Shown here in pieces: positions 1-8,572 of a stretch of 56,480 nucleotides of DNA (position 1 is its first letter; the number at the start of each line of letters is the position of its first letter). Both the position numbers and the translations under genes were made by a program. The notes beneath the pieces were generated by a model. The model was not told the origin of the DNA, made no database searches, and worked only from the letters and a program-made list of their open reading frames with translations. Location of the stretch: positions 1 to 56,480 of the forward strand of contig CADBKO010000017.1 in assembly GCA_902795345.1 (NCBI GenBank), in the 5' to 3' direction. The DNA comes from Oscillospiraceae bacterium. GTDB lineage: Bacteria; Bacillota; Clostridia; Oscillospirales; Oscillospiraceae.

Positions 1-1176
1 CTTGGTGGTGACGGGGACATAGCCTTCGGTCTGGGAATAGGCGATCTGCACCTTGTCCGTCATCAGAAACTGGACGAAGAGCCAGGAGGCCAGCACTTCC
101 TGGGGGTCGGCCTTATTGAAGATGCAGACGGATGGCCCCTGGGAGATCATCCAGGGTTCCTCGGGGTTCAGCTGGGGTATGGGCAGCACCGCCGTCTCGA
201 AATCCACCACCTTGTCCGGGCTGATGTCCATGAGGGGGGCGTGGGTGCCGATCCAGGTGGAGCCGCCGGTGGAGTCCAGGGCGAAGATGCACTGGCCCGC
301 ATTGAGGAAGTTGCCGGGGTAGCTGGAAATCTTGAAGGTGGAGAAAGCCCCGGTCCCCGCGTGTTCCGCGATGGTATAGAGGAATTCCTTGGTCTCGTCG
401 TTGAACAGCAGGATCTCCCCCGCGGCGGTGGAATAGCCGCTGCCCTTCTGCTTGCAGAGCTGGATCAGCATATTATCGGTGGAGTAGTCGATGAAGGGGA
501 TCATCACCTTCTGGCCGTTGACCAGGAAGTTGCCGTCCTCTCCCTTTTCCATGGCCTTTTCCGAGACCTCCCACACGAAATCCCAGCTGACCTCCTCCGG
601 CAGCTCATAGCCCAGGGCCTCCACCAGGTCCTTGTTCACATAGAGCACCTCCGTGGAGCGCATATAGGGCAGGCCGTAGATATGGCCGCCGATGCTCAGC
701 TCCTGGAGGAACTGGGGTACGATGTCCCCCTTCGTGGGGGCGTCGAAGCGGACCTGACTGCCACCCAGGCCATAGGCCTTATCTGTCAGCAGCTCGTCCA
801 GGGGCACCACCACGTCTTCCCCCGTGAGGTAGGTGGCGATGTGGTCCGGATAGGTGATGCAGACATTGGGGGTGGTGTTGGTGGAGATATTGGTGATGAC
901 GTCGTTGTAGATCTTGGAATAATCCGTGTAAAAGCGGATGGTCACATGGATATTGGGATAGAGTTTCTCAAAATCCTCCACGGCCTGCTCATAGATCTTC
1001 ACCTGGGTCTTGTTGGTGTCGTTCTTGGCCCAGAAGGTGATCTCATAGTCCCGGCTTTCGTCGAATTTATCCGGGATCTGGAAAATGCTGCGCTCCTGGG
1101 AGCCGTGGCAGCCGGTGAAAAGGAACAGGCAGCTCAGCATGATAAGGGCGAGGGCAAGGATACGCCGGAGCTTCAT
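1..1176 (-). CDS. Carbohydrate ABC transporter substrate-binding lipoprotein (3' end outside window)
   Basis: The start ATG is at 1176 and the frame stays open to the left edge, giving about 392 visible residues. The N-terminus is a lipoprotein signal peptide ending in a lipobox-like LFTGC near residue 23. The mature part carries extracellular solute-binding family 1 features: YEITFWAKND, then DFEKLYPNIHV, then a TPNVCITYPDH stretch. It should bind a sugar or oligosaccharide outside the membrane and hand it to the two permeases upstream. Its ATG overlaps the stop of the preceding permease (ATGA, 4 nt), so translation is probably coupled. Being last in an ATPase-permease-permease-binding protein operon supports the role. 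The substrate cannot be read from the sequence. Confidence 0.88.
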   Translation of the reverse strand, partial: MKLRRILALALIMLSCLFLFTGCHGSQERSIFQIPDKFDESRDYEITFWAKNDTNKTQVKIYEQAVEDFEKLYPNIHVTIRFYTDYSKIYNDVITNISTNTTPNVCITYPDHIATYLTGEDVVVPLDELLTDKAYGLGGSQVRFDAPTKGDIVPQFLQELSIGGHIYGLPYMRSTEVLYVNKDLVEALGYELPEEVSWDFVWEVSEKAMEKGEDGNFLVNGQKVMIPFIDYSTDNMLIQLCKQKGSGYSTAAGEILLFNDETKEFLYTIAEHAGTGAFSTFKISSYPGNFLNAGQCIFALDSTGGSTWIGTHAPLMDISPDKVVDFETAVLPIPQLNPEEPWMISQGPSVCIFNKADPQEVLASWLFVQFLMTDKVQIAYSQTEGYVPVTTK

Positions 1177-2048
1177 CCCTTGGTCCCCCCTCTCGAAACG
1201 CCGTCCATGATCTTCTTGTGGAAGATCAGGAAGAGGACGATCAGCGGCACGCTCACGGCCACCACCGCCGCCATCATGGCGGGGATGTTCTCCCGGCCGA
1301 AGCCGCTCTCCCGGATGGTCTGGATGCCGTTGGACACCAGAAAGTAATTGGCGTCGTCGGTGATGAGGCGGGGCCAGACATAGGAGTTCCAGCACTCGAT
1401 GACCTTCAGGATGGTGATGGTGATGATGGTGGGCTTGCAGATGGGGATCATCACCTTCAGGAGGTATTTCAGGTCGGAGGTTCCGTCCACCTTGGCGGCC
1501 TTATACAGCTCCTCCGGGATCTGCTCGAAATTCTCCTTCAGCAGATAGATGTAAAAGATGCTGGTCACGGAGGGCAGGATCAGGCCCCAGAAGGTATTGC
1601 GCATATGCCAGTCGGTGATGGTGACGAAGTTTGTGATGATGACCAGCTCATTGGGGATCATCATGAGGCTGAGGAACACGGCAAAGAGGGCGTTCCGCCC
1701 CCGGAAGGCCAGGCGGGAAAAGGCGAAGGCGGCCAGCACCGTCACCACCAGCATGACAGCGGTGGTGGACAGGGTGAACACCAGGGTATTCACGAAATAG
1801 CGGGCCAGAGGCACCGCCGTGAAGGCTTCGCCGTAGTTTTCCAGAGTGGGCGACAGGGTGAAGAATTTGGGGATATATTCCCCGTTATAGGCGCTGTAAC
1901 TCTTCACGGAGGAGAGGAGCATCCAGTAGAAGGGGAAAAGGACGATGAGGGCCCAGACGGTCAGCAGCACATAGGTGACGATGCGCAGGGTGCGCTGACG
2001 GCTGCGGGCGGAGCGTTCGATGCGCCGGTAATCCGTATTCTTATCCAT
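1173..2048 (-). CDS. Carbohydrate ABC transporter permease, MalG/UgpE type
   Basis: A 291-residue integral membrane protein that forms half of the translocation pore of a sugar importer. It begins MDKNTDYRRIERSARSRQR, a basic cytosolic N-terminus, followed by a first membrane helix (VTYVLLTVWALIVLFPFYW) and five further hydrophobic segments. The EAA loop that docks with the ATPase is visible as EELYKAAKVDGTSDLKYL. The C-terminus FLIFHKKIMDGVSRGGTKG matches the usual MalG-type ending. The start at 2048 was chosen because upstream codons run into the neighbouring permease in another frame. It lies 14 bp after the first permease and overlaps the binding-protein start by 4 nt. Confidence 0.92.
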   Translation of the reverse strand: MDKNTDYRRIERSARSRQRTLRIVTYVLLTVWALIVLFPFYWMLLSSVKSYSAYNGEYIPKFFTLSPTLENYGEAFTAVPLARYFVNTLVFTLSTTAVMLVVTVLAAFAFSRLAFRGRNALFAVFLSLMMIPNELVIITNFVTITDWHMRNTFWGLILPSVTSIFYIYLLKENFEQIPEELYKAAKVDGTSDLKYLLKVMIPICKPTIITITILKVIECWNSYVWPRLITDDANYFLVSNGIQTIRESGFGRENIPAMMAAVVAVSVPLIVLFLIFHKKIMDGVSRGGTKG

Positions 2049-2062
2049 GCTACCGCCTCCTC

Positions 2063-2953
2063 TCAGGCCCGGATGCCCTTCCTGGTGACCAGGAGGTTCA
2101 CACAGGTGATGGTGAGCACGATGGCAAAGAGGATCAGGGCCGCCGCCGAAGCATAGGAGGGGTAGCCGCCGCTGTCCCCATAGAGCATATCGTAGACATA
2201 GCCCACGATGGTATTCATGCCAGCGGCGTTGAGGTTGACGCCGAAGAGTGCCACCTCGTCGCTGTAAGCCTTGAAGGCCCCGATGAAGCCGGTGATGACC
2301 AGGTAGAAGATCATGGGGGAGATCATGGGCAGGGTGATCCGGGTGAAGATGCGCCATTTGCCGGTGCCGTCCACCCGGGCGGCATTGTAATAGGTCTCGT
2401 CCACGCTGGCCAGGGCGCTGGTGAGGATGAGGATCTTGAAGGGCATGACCACCCAGATGGTGTAGAAGCACATGACGAACATCTTGGCCCAATAGGGGCC
2501 GTCGATGAAGTCCACGCTCTCCCCGCCGAACCAGTTAATGAGCAGGTTCACCATACCGTCGGTGTAGGCGGTCTTTTTGAAGAGGATCATAAAAACCAGG
2601 CCCACGGCCAGGGTATTGGTGACATAGGGCAGGAAGAAAACGGTCTGATACAGCTCCTTCAGGGGCTTGATGGAGTTGAGCCCCACACTGATCAGCAGCG
2701 CGATGCCCGTGCTCAGGGGCACGGTGATGACCACCAGGATGAGGGTGTTTTTCACCGCCCGGAGGAAATAGGGATCGTGGAGGACATAGGAATAGTTGTA
2801 CCAGCCCACGCCGAAGACCGTCTGGGAGGCGGAATTATAGCCCTCTTCAAAGGAATAGATGAATACGTCGATGAGGGGGTAGACCATGAACACCCCCAGG
2901 AAGAGGATGGCCGGCAGCAGATAGAGCCAGGCCTTAAAGTTAGACTGCTTCAT
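2063..2953 (-). CDS. Sugar ABC transporter permease, MalF/UgpA type
   Basis: A 296-residue inner-membrane permease, the partner of the MalG-type protein that follows it. It starts MKQSNFKAWLYLLPAILFL, the short cytosolic tail and first helix typical of UgpA/LacF-type permeases. The EAA cytoplasmic loop is present as DETYYNAARVDGTGKWRIF, with the hallmark Gly. The C-terminus ends on a membrane helix followed by NLLVTRKGIRA. It sits 15 bp downstream of the ATPase gene and 14 bp upstream of the second permease, consistent with one transcript. The family indicates a mono- or oligosaccharide importer; the sequence does not name the sugar. Confidence 0.92.
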   Translation of the reverse strand: MKQSNFKAWLYLLPAILFLGVFMVYPLIDVFIYSFEEGYNSASQTVFGVGWYNYSYVLHDPYFLRAVKNTLILVVITVPLSTGIALLISVGLNSIKPLKELYQTVFFLPYVTNTLAVGLVFMILFKKTAYTDGMVNLLINWFGGESVDFIDGPYWAKMFVMCFYTIWVVMPFKILILTSALASVDETYYNAARVDGTGKWRIFTRITLPMISPMIFYLVITGFIGAFKAYSDEVALFGVNLNAAGMNTIVGYVYDMLYGDSGGYPSYASAAALILFAIVLTITCVNLLVTRKGIRA

Positions 2954-2968
2954 GCTTCCCCTCCCCGC

Positions 2969-4072
2969 TCACAGCGCCCGGTAGGGGACGCGCTCCTCGG
3001 TCTCCCGGTCAAAGAGGAAGAGCTTCCGGGGCTGCAGCTCAAAGCGCACCTCATGGGCGGCCCCGTCCACCTGCGTCTCCGCGCTGATGATGGCCCGGAG
3101 GCTCTCGGTGGCGCAGGCAGGATGGGATGCCACCACGCTGACGTCCCGGCCCATGACCTCTACGCCGATGAGCTTGCAGCAAAGGGGCCCGTTCTCCCGG
3201 AGGATGAAGCCCTCGGGCCGGACGCCCACCCAGACATCCCGGTCCGCCGTGTCCGCCACCTTCATGATCTCGTCCTCCCCGATGGTGAGGACGCCTCCCT
3301 TTACCTTCCCTTCAAAGACGTTGATGGGCGGCGTGCCCAGGAACTTCGCCACAAAAAGGTTGTCCGGCCGATTGTAGACATCCTGGGGCTGGCCGATCTG
3401 CTGGAGGATGCCCGCTTTCATGACCACGATCATGTCGGAAATGCTCATGGCCTCCTCCTGGTCATGGGTGACGAAAACGGTGGTGATGCCCGTCTCCCGC
3501 TGGATGCGGCGGATCTCCTCCCGGGTCTGGATGCGCAGGCGGGCGTCCAGGTTAGAGAGGGGCTCGTCCAGGAGCAGCACCCGGGGCCGCTTCACCAAAG
3601 CGCGGGCGATGGCCACCCGCTGCTGCTGGCCGCCGGACATCTCGCTGGGCTTCCGGTCCAGGAGCTCACTGATCTGCACCAGCTTTGCCGCTTCCTCCAC
3701 CATCTCCAGCATCCTGGCCTTGTCGGGCCGGGCCTCCCCCTTCAGGTTCTGAAGGGGGAACAGGATGTTCTGCCGCGCCGTCAGATGGGGGTAGAGGGCA
3801 TAGTTCTGGAACACCAGGCCCACGCCCCGGTTTTCCGGCGGCAGATCGGTCACGTCGTCGTCTCCGAAAAAGATCCTGCCCTCCGTGGGCTTTTCCAGGC
3901 CGCAGATCAGGTTCAGCACCGTGCTCTTTCCGCAGCCGGAGGGGCCCAGGAGGCCGATCAGCTTGCCGTCGGGGATCTCAAAGGTGAAATCGCTGACGGC
4001 CGTCACTTCCGTCTTGATCTTCTTGTTGCGGTTGGGGAAGCGCTTTGTGAGATGCTCAAGCCTTACCTTCAT
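2969..4072 (-). CDS. Sugar ABC transporter ATP-binding protein, MsmK/UgpC type
   Basis: A 367-residue ATPase powering the sugar importer encoded next to it. The Walker A is GLLGPSGCGKST, the signature is MSGGQQQRVAIARAL, Walker B is VLLLDEPLSNLD and the switch His is in TVFVTHDQEEA. A C-terminal TOBE-like domain (about residues 240-360) is the usual addition in the MalK/UgpC group. The start at 4072 is favoured because a strong AAGGGAAGG ribosome site lies just upstream; an in-frame extension to 4348 crosses the promoter and looks non-coding. First gene of its operon, unlike the common order in which the binding protein leads. MsmK-type ATPases can serve several importers, so sharing is possible. 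Confidence 0.93.
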   Translation of the reverse strand: MKVRLEHLTKRFPNRNKKIKTEVTAVSDFTFEIPDGKLIGLLGPSGCGKSTVLNLICGLEKPTEGRIFFGDDDVTDLPPENRGVGLVFQNYALYPHLTARQNILFPLQNLKGEARPDKARMLEMVEEAAKLVQISELLDRKPSEMSGGQQQRVAIARALVKRPRVLLLDEPLSNLDARLRIQTREEIRRIQRETGITTVFVTHDQEEAMSISDMIVVMKAGILQQIGQPQDVYNRPDNLFVAKFLGTPPINVFEGKVKGGVLTIGEDEIMKVADTADRDVWVGVRPEGFILRENGPLCCKLIGVEVMGRDVSVVASHPACATESLRAIISAETQVDGAAHEVRFELQPRKLFLFDRETEERVPYRAL

Positions 4073-4145
4073 ACAAACCTTCCCTTCGGGCGGGCAGAGG
4101 TCCTGTCCGCCTTGAAATAGGCATTTCCTTGTTATCAATATGTAT

Positions 4146-4174
4146 AGTTTAATACTTTGTGAAAAAAAGTCAAT
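4146..4174 (-). promoter_or_regulatory. Putative sigma-A promoter of the sugar ABC operon
   Basis: On the minus strand TTGACT (4174-4169) is followed after 17 nt by TAAACT (4151-4146), about 75 bp upstream of the ATPase start. The surrounding AT-rich stretch stands out from the GC-rich genes on both sides. Inferred from consensus and spacing only. Confidence 0.55.
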
Positions 4175-4244
4175 GGTCCCGAGGGCCCGGACAGGCTTGT
4201 CAGCCTTGCGCTTTCTATGGTAGAGTAACGGCAGGTGATGCGTT

Positions 4245-5276
4245 TTGAAAAAGAGCGAATTGCAAAAGGCCATTCTTTCCGCCTTCACACAGGAGGAATG
4301 GGCCGCCCTGGAGGAGGGTAGGCCGAAAGCGCCGGTGAGCCCCTTCAACCGGGAAACCCTGCTGGACCTGCGGGAGCGGGAGGACTTTCCGGGAGAGGCG
4401 GCGGACGAGCGCGTCCGCGCCCTGCGGGAGACGGTGGACGGTTATCTGCGGCGGTATTGGCCGGAGGAGCCGGGCGCCCACAAATATGTGACCGCCGTCT
4501 GCCTGGCCATGACCTTCCTCTTCGAAAAGCCCATGCACCCGCCGGAAAAGGTGCATTATCACAGTCTGGTGCGGGATGGGAAGGCCCGGTATTTCTGTCC
4601 GGCCCGGGAACCGGGGGAAGGCAGCGTCTGCGAGTTCTGCCTCTCGGAGCCCATGGGTGAGCTGGAATCGCGCCGGGAAGCGCTGATCTCGGAGACTGCC
4701 CGGGCGCAGGGCGAAGCCTCGGCCCTGGTGCAGCGGGAAGTTTTCCGCGCAGGATTTCAGGACAGCGGCATTTTGGAAACGGGCGCGCTCTCCTTCCACC
4801 GGGAGGTGCGGGACACCTGCGCGGGGAACCGCTGCCGGGGTTATGACCGCAGCTGGGCCTGTCCCCCTGCCGTGGGCAGTCTGGAAGAATGTCGGGACAG
4901 GGTGCTGGGCTACGAAAAGCTCCAGCTTTTCTCCAAGGCCTATCTGCTGCCGGACAGTCTGGACTTCTCCGCTGTGGGCAAAGCAATGGGGGACTTCAAG
5001 GAATGTGCCCGGGCGCTGGGGAGGCAGCTGCGGCCCCGGCTTTCCAGGCTGCTGATCCTCTCCAACGAAGGCTGCATGCGCTGCAATACCTGCACCTGGC
5101 CGGAGGAAGCCTGCCGCTTCCCGGAGGAGCTTCAGCCCTCCATCGAGGGCTTCGGCTTCCTCGTCTCGGAGCTGGCGAAGCAGGCGGGCATCCCCTATAT
5201 GAACGGGAAAAGCACCGTCACCTTTTTCGGCGCGGTGCTGTATAACGAAAATGGACGTTTATCCGAGGAGGAATGA
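4245..5276 (+). CDS. Cys-rich DUF2284 protein with a second Cys-rich (DUF2115-like) half
   Basis: A 343-residue cytosolic protein of unknown function. The C-terminal half (about 180-343) matches the DUF2284 putative metal-binding family: CAGNRCRGYDRSWACPPAVGS, then GCMRCNTCTWPEEACRFP. The N-terminal half carries its own cluster, HYHSLVRDGKARYFCP followed by CEFC, which resembles the archaeal DUF2115/UPF0305 family; that second match is from memory and tentative. At least ten cysteines suggest Fe-S or other metal binding. The start is a TTG at 4245 with AGGTG seven bases upstream; an ATG at 4238 is in the wrong frame. The stop lies 3 bp before the next gene, whose ribosome site sits inside this gene's end, so the pair is probably coupled. 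Confidence 0.72.
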   Translation: MKKSELQKAILSAFTQEEWAALEEGRPKAPVSPFNRETLLDLREREDFPGEAADERVRALRETVDGYLRRYWPEEPGAHKYVTAVCLAMTFLFEKPMHPPEKVHYHSLVRDGKARYFCPAREPGEGSVCEFCLSEPMGELESRREALISETARAQGEASALVQREVFRAGFQDSGILETGALSFHREVRDTCAGNRCRGYDRSWACPPAVGSLEECRDRVLGYEKLQLFSKAYLLPDSLDFSAVGKAMGDFKECARALGRQLRPRLSRLLILSNEGCMRCNTCTWPEEACRFPEELQPSIEGFGFLVSELAKQAGIPYMNGKSTVTFFGAVLYNENGRLSEEE

Positions 5277-5279
5277 ACC

Positions 5280-5867
5280 ATGGGCGTGGGATTTGCGCCG
5301 GGGGCGGAGAATCTTCGTCTCCCCTGGGGCACGCCGCAGCCGCTCCCCTTCCACGACGGAGAACTGGACCTGGACCTGGCGCTCCGGGCCAGAGGCTTCG
5401 TGGAGGGCGAACCGCCTGCCGACGAGGAAATCGAGGAATGGAACCGGGAGATCCGCAAGGCGACAGTCGCCGCTCTGCAAGCACAGTTGGAGACCGGCAG
5501 GTGGATCTGGTCCGACCTGGAGAAGCGGCGGGAAGCCCTGGCGGAGGCCATGGAGGAGACCCTGGCCGGCACGGGCCAGAGGGTACGTGTAAACATCGCG
5601 GACATCGTGCCGGACGAACTTTCGGCCAAGGCGATCACGGAAAAACGAGCCTTGCTTCCCGGCTATTCTCTCCCGCCTGCCCCGGTGGACAGCCCCATGA
5701 TCGACGGGCCCGGCGCATGGCCGACCGAGGGCAGCGGAGGCTTTGGCCTCTACAGGGTGGGGGAAACGCCGCCCGCTCCCGAAGGCCGCACCTGTCCCAA
5801 CTGCGGCAAGGGGGAGCCATTTTTCGCCAACTATTGCACACAATGCGGCACAAAGCTGCAAAGATAG
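5280..5867 (+). CDS. Zinc-ribbon protein of unknown function
   Basis: A 195-residue soluble protein. Its only recognisable element is a C-terminal zinc ribbon, CPNCGKGEPFFANYCTQCG (about residues 168-190), of the zinc_ribbon_2/DUF7577 kind. The rest is acidic and helical in composition (repeated EE, ALAEAMEET) with a Pro-rich middle. GAGGAGGAA overlaps the end of the DUF2284 gene and places the start at 5280. A perfect 14-bp hairpin terminator follows 3 bp after the stop, closing a two-gene unit. The pairing with another metal-binding protein is suggestive, but no function is claimed. Confidence 0.7.
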   Translation: MGVGFAPGAENLRLPWGTPQPLPFHDGELDLDLALRARGFVEGEPPADEEIEEWNREIRKATVAALQAQLETGRWIWSDLEKRREALAEAMEETLAGTGQRVRVNIADIVPDELSAKAITEKRALLPGYSLPPAPVDSPMIDGPGAWPTEGSGGFGLYRVGETPPAPEGRTCPNCGKGEPFFANYCTQCGTKLQR

Positions 5868-5870
5868 CAC

Positions 5871-5916
5871 AATCCCCCGCTTCCGAGCCGGAAGCGGGGG
5901 ATTTGTTGTTTCCTTT
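5871..5916 (+). terminator. Rho-independent terminator after the zinc-ribbon gene
   Basis: AATCCCCCGCTTCC (5871-5884) pairs perfectly with GGAAGCGGGGGATT (5890-5903) around a 5-nt loop, then a T-rich run TGTTGTTTCCTTTT. It sits between convergent genes. Confidence 0.88.
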
Positions 5917-5934
5917 TGCTTTGCGGAAGGAGGG

Positions 5935-8244
5935 TCACTCAGCCAGGAAGGCGTAGTAGATCATTTCGGCCATCTCGGCGCGGGTCAGATCGTCGGCGGG
6001 ACGGAGCTCGGCGTTCTCGTCCAGGCTGATGTAGCCGTTCATGACGCCCCAGCTCACAGCCTCCAGGGCATAGTCGCCGATGTCAGCCGCGTCCGCAGCG
6101 CCCAGATCGAATGCCCAGGCGTCCTCAAAGCCGGCGCCCAGATAGGTGGTGAAGATATTGTAGAGCACCACGGCGAAATCCTGGCGGCTCATGGCGTCGC
6201 CGGGACGGAAGGTGCCGTCTTCGAAGCCGTGGAGCAGATCATACTCATAGGCGGCGTTGACCATATCGGTGTACCAGTGGCCCTCGGTGACGTCGGGGAA
6301 GTAACCCTCACCCATGGACTCGGTGATGCCGAAGAGACGGCAGAGCACGGTGGAGGCCTGGGCACGGGTCACGGTGCCGTCAGCATCCAGAACGCCCTCT
6401 TCCACACCGTTGAGAAGGCCGTTGTCATAAAGGGATTCCACAGCCGGATACCAGACTTCGTCGCCGGTCACGTCGGTGAAGTAGTCCGCAGCGCCGGGAG
6501 CGCGGAAGCCCTCAGCCGCCAGAGCCAGCTCCTCACCCAGGGAAGCGATGTACTCGGGATCCACGGGGGACTTCATGCCGATGGCCTCAAAGCCCTCCTG
6601 GAAGCCGTATTCATCCATCTTCTGGGCGGTGAAGCGGAGATAATCGTCCACGCCCGCGAAATAGTCTTCCTGAGCCTCCAGCCAGAACTCCAGAGCGCCG
6701 GCGGCGGAGGTGGCATAGCTGATGTAGTAGAAGGGACGGTCAAAGGTGTGGTGGATCTCCACCCAACCGTACATTTCGGTGCGCTCGTCATCGGCGCCGA
6801 TCTGGTTGTATTCCCGCATGAGCTGGCAGTACTTCTCGTTGATCTGCTGCAGGGTCACGCCCTCGGTCTCGAAAGCATACTGCTGCAGCTCGTCGTGGAG
6901 GGCGCCCTGCACGATGGAGCTCACCATATTATAGAGGATGAACACGGTGACGAAATCGCCGGAATCCCCGAAGATCTCGGGATAGAACTCCGTGAACAGG
7001 AGCTCCAAGCCCTGGGAATGGACCTCGTCGATGTCGTAGCCCTTGCTGCCGTTGTACCAGCTGCCGTCGGTCCAATAGAAGTTGTTGTAGTGGCCGAACT
7101 CATGGACGGCGGTGGTCAGGTCATACAGGGTGCCGGTGGGGGTATTGAAGTAATAAGGGGCCTGGTAAGCGGAAAGGATGGTGCTGAAGCCGCTGCCGTC
7201 CTTGGTGTCGCTGTAATCGCTGTCGTAAAGATGATGGTCGCGCATGTAGTTGAAGGACTCATACAGCTCGCTGGACAGGGAAGCGATGTAGGGATCCATG
7301 ATGTCCAGGGCAATGTCCCCGGCAAAGTCGCTGTAATAGAGGTCGAGGTCCAGAAGATCATAGAACACTTCGTAAAGCACATCGTCCAGAGGAGCGATGT
7401 CCTGCTTCACGGCATCATGGAAATTCCGGATCTCCAGGGGCGTGTAGTCCCGGTCATAGACATTCTCGTAAGCGTAGTCGGCGTAGCTCTCGTACTCCTC
7501 CATGACCGCTTCCCGCTTGTGGGCGTCGATGATGCGGAGATAGATCTCACCCAGGACAGCGTTCATTTCCTTGGCGATGGCACGGCTGATGGCGATGTAC
7601 TGATCGTAGTCGATCTCGCCGGCATAGTAGGCTTCCTCGTTGGTGGCGTCGGTCCATTCCACGCCGTCCACCACGGCGCTGTACTCCGCGAAAGCGGCGT
7701 TCTGATACTCGTTTTCCAGAGCGGTGATCTCCGCCTGCAGAGCCAGTTCTTCCTCGGTCATATTCTCGTAATCCCGCAGGTATTCCGCGTCTTCCTCGGT
7801 GACGATGTCATCCAGCGCGGCGGCGCAGGGGGAATTGAGGATATCACGGGCAAGACCGTAGAGCGCGTCACCCACGACCATGGCCGCCTGCTGGGCTTCA
7901 TCCAGGTTGGCGTAGTTCTCTTCGCTGGCGTAATCCTGGGAATAGCGGATGTTGGCCAGCGTGTACATGGTGCGGGCGTTGGTGCTCAGGTCGCAGGCTT
8001 TCAGGAAGCCTTCCTTCACGGCTTCGATGTTCGCCTCGTCCTCCACCAGGGCGCGGACTTCTTCCATAGCGGCCAGATCCGCCTCCGTATCCACGGGGAC
8101 ATATTCCATCTCGGAAAAATCCGCGTCGCTGTGCCACTGATCGTCGAAGAAATCCGTCTCGCGGACTTCGGCGGCCAGGGCCGTGGCGCTGAGGCTCAGC
8201 AGCATTACGGCGGTGAGCAGCAGGGCCAGCAGTCTCTTTTTCAT
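5935..8244 (-). CDS. Secreted M3-family oligoendopeptidase with C-terminal SLH anchor
   Basis: A 769-residue exported zinc peptidase predicted to sit on the cell wall. Residues 1-25 are a signal peptide (MKKRLLALLLTAVMLLSLS then TALAAE). The catalytic HEFGH is at residues 381-385, with the downstream acidic segment DIDEVHSQGLELL supplying the third zinc ligand as in M3 enzymes. From about residue 590 three SLH modules follow (YFTDVTGDEVWYPAVESL, YFPDVTEGHWYTDMV, then ALEAVSWGVMNGYI), which bind secondary cell-wall polymer. PepF-type M3 enzymes are normally cytosolic, so secretion plus SLH anchoring points to extracellular peptide trimming. The ATG at 8244 follows AAGGAAGG and has its own promoter. 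The gene is unusually rich in Asp, Glu and Tyr. Confidence 0.9.
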   Translation of the reverse strand: MKKRLLALLLTAVMLLSLSATALAAEVRETDFFDDQWHSDADFSEMEYVPVDTEADLAAMEEVRALVEDEANIEAVKEGFLKACDLSTNARTMYTLANIRYSQDYASEENYANLDEAQQAAMVVGDALYGLARDILNSPCAAALDDIVTEEDAEYLRDYENMTEEELALQAEITALENEYQNAAFAEYSAVVDGVEWTDATNEEAYYAGEIDYDQYIAISRAIAKEMNAVLGEIYLRIIDAHKREAVMEEYESYADYAYENVYDRDYTPLEIRNFHDAVKQDIAPLDDVLYEVFYDLLDLDLYYSDFAGDIALDIMDPYIASLSSELYESFNYMRDHHLYDSDYSDTKDGSGFSTILSAYQAPYYFNTPTGTLYDLTTAVHEFGHYNNFYWTDGSWYNGSKGYDIDEVHSQGLELLFTEFYPEIFGDSGDFVTVFILYNMVSSIVQGALHDELQQYAFETEGVTLQQINEKYCQLMREYNQIGADDERTEMYGWVEIHHTFDRPFYYISYATSAAGALEFWLEAQEDYFAGVDDYLRFTAQKMDEYGFQEGFEAIGMKSPVDPEYIASLGEELALAAEGFRAPGAADYFTDVTGDEVWYPAVESLYDNGLLNGVEEGVLDADGTVTRAQASTVLCRLFGITESMGEGYFPDVTEGHWYTDMVNAAYEYDLLHGFEDGTFRPGDAMSRQDFAVVLYNIFTTYLGAGFEDAWAFDLGAADAADIGDYALEAVSWGVMNGYISLDENAELRPADDLTRAEMAEMIYYAFLAE

Positions 8245-8286
8245 GCTTCGTACCTTCCTTTTCTTTTTTGAGTGTTCCAAAGTGGG

Positions 8287-8315
8287 ATTATACATGATTT
8301 CGACACGCCGGACAA
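8287..8315 (-). promoter_or_regulatory. Putative promoter of the M3-SLH peptidase
   Basis: TTGTCC (8315-8310) and a consensus TATAAT (8292-8287) separated by 17 nt on the minus strand, about 40 bp upstream of the start codon. Confidence 0.65.
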
Positions 8316-8350
8316 GGGGTTTTCCAGGTTTTTTCCAGTTGTTTATATAT

Positions 8351-8384
8351 GACGAGGCCCTCACCGATCGGTGAGGGCCTCGTC
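8351..8384 (-). terminator. Perfect 15-bp hairpin downstream of tRNA-Val
   Basis: GACGAGGCCCTCACC (8351-8365) pairs with GGTGAGGGCCTCGTC (8370-8384) around a GATC loop, directly abutting the tRNA CCA end. It lacks a T-run on the minus strand, so it may act as a 3'-processing or weak termination hairpin. Confidence 0.55.
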
Positions 8385-8460
8385 TGGTGGACAGTAAGGG
8401 ACTCGAACCCCTGACCTTCCGCACGTCAAGCGGAAGCTCTACCAGCTGAGCTAACTGTCC
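8385..8460 (-). tRNA. tRNA-Val (anticodon GAC)
   Basis: A complete cloverleaf: acceptor GGACAGT pairs with ACTGTCC, D-arm GCTC/GAGC, anticodon stem TCCGC/GCGGA around loop TTGACGT (anticodon GAC), T-arm AGGGG with TTCGAGT. Discriminator A and an encoded CCA (8385-8387) complete the 76-nt gene. Confidence 0.95.
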
Positions 8461-8474
8461 GCAAAGCAAGAGAT

Positions 8475-8503
8475 ACTATAATGCAGGAACGGGCGTTTGT
8501 CAA
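8475..8503 (-). promoter_or_regulatory. Promoter of tRNA-Val
   Basis: Near-consensus TTGACA (8503-8498), 17-nt spacer, TATAGT (8480-8475), ending 14 bp before the tRNA 5' end. Confidence 0.8.
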
Positions 8504-8515
8504 CCCCGGATTTGC

Positions 8516-8559
8516 AAAAAGAGAGAAAATTCCGGCGGACGGGACATCCGCCCGCCGGA
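8516..8559 (-). terminator. Terminator after the glycyl-radical activase
   Basis: On the minus strand TCCGGCGG (8559-8552) pairs with CCGCCGGA (8538-8531) and is followed by ATTTTCTCTCTTTTT. It closes the flavoprotein/glycyl-radical gene set. Confidence 0.75.
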
Positions 8560-8572
8560 TGGCAGGCGATTC

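Noticed and set aside
5743..8271. An 842-codon open frame on the plus strand opposite the M3-SLH peptidase
   Set aside because: It is a shadow of a real gene in GC-rich DNA: no ribosome site, no domain, composition rich in Gly/Val/His, and the opposite strand encodes a clear peptidase.
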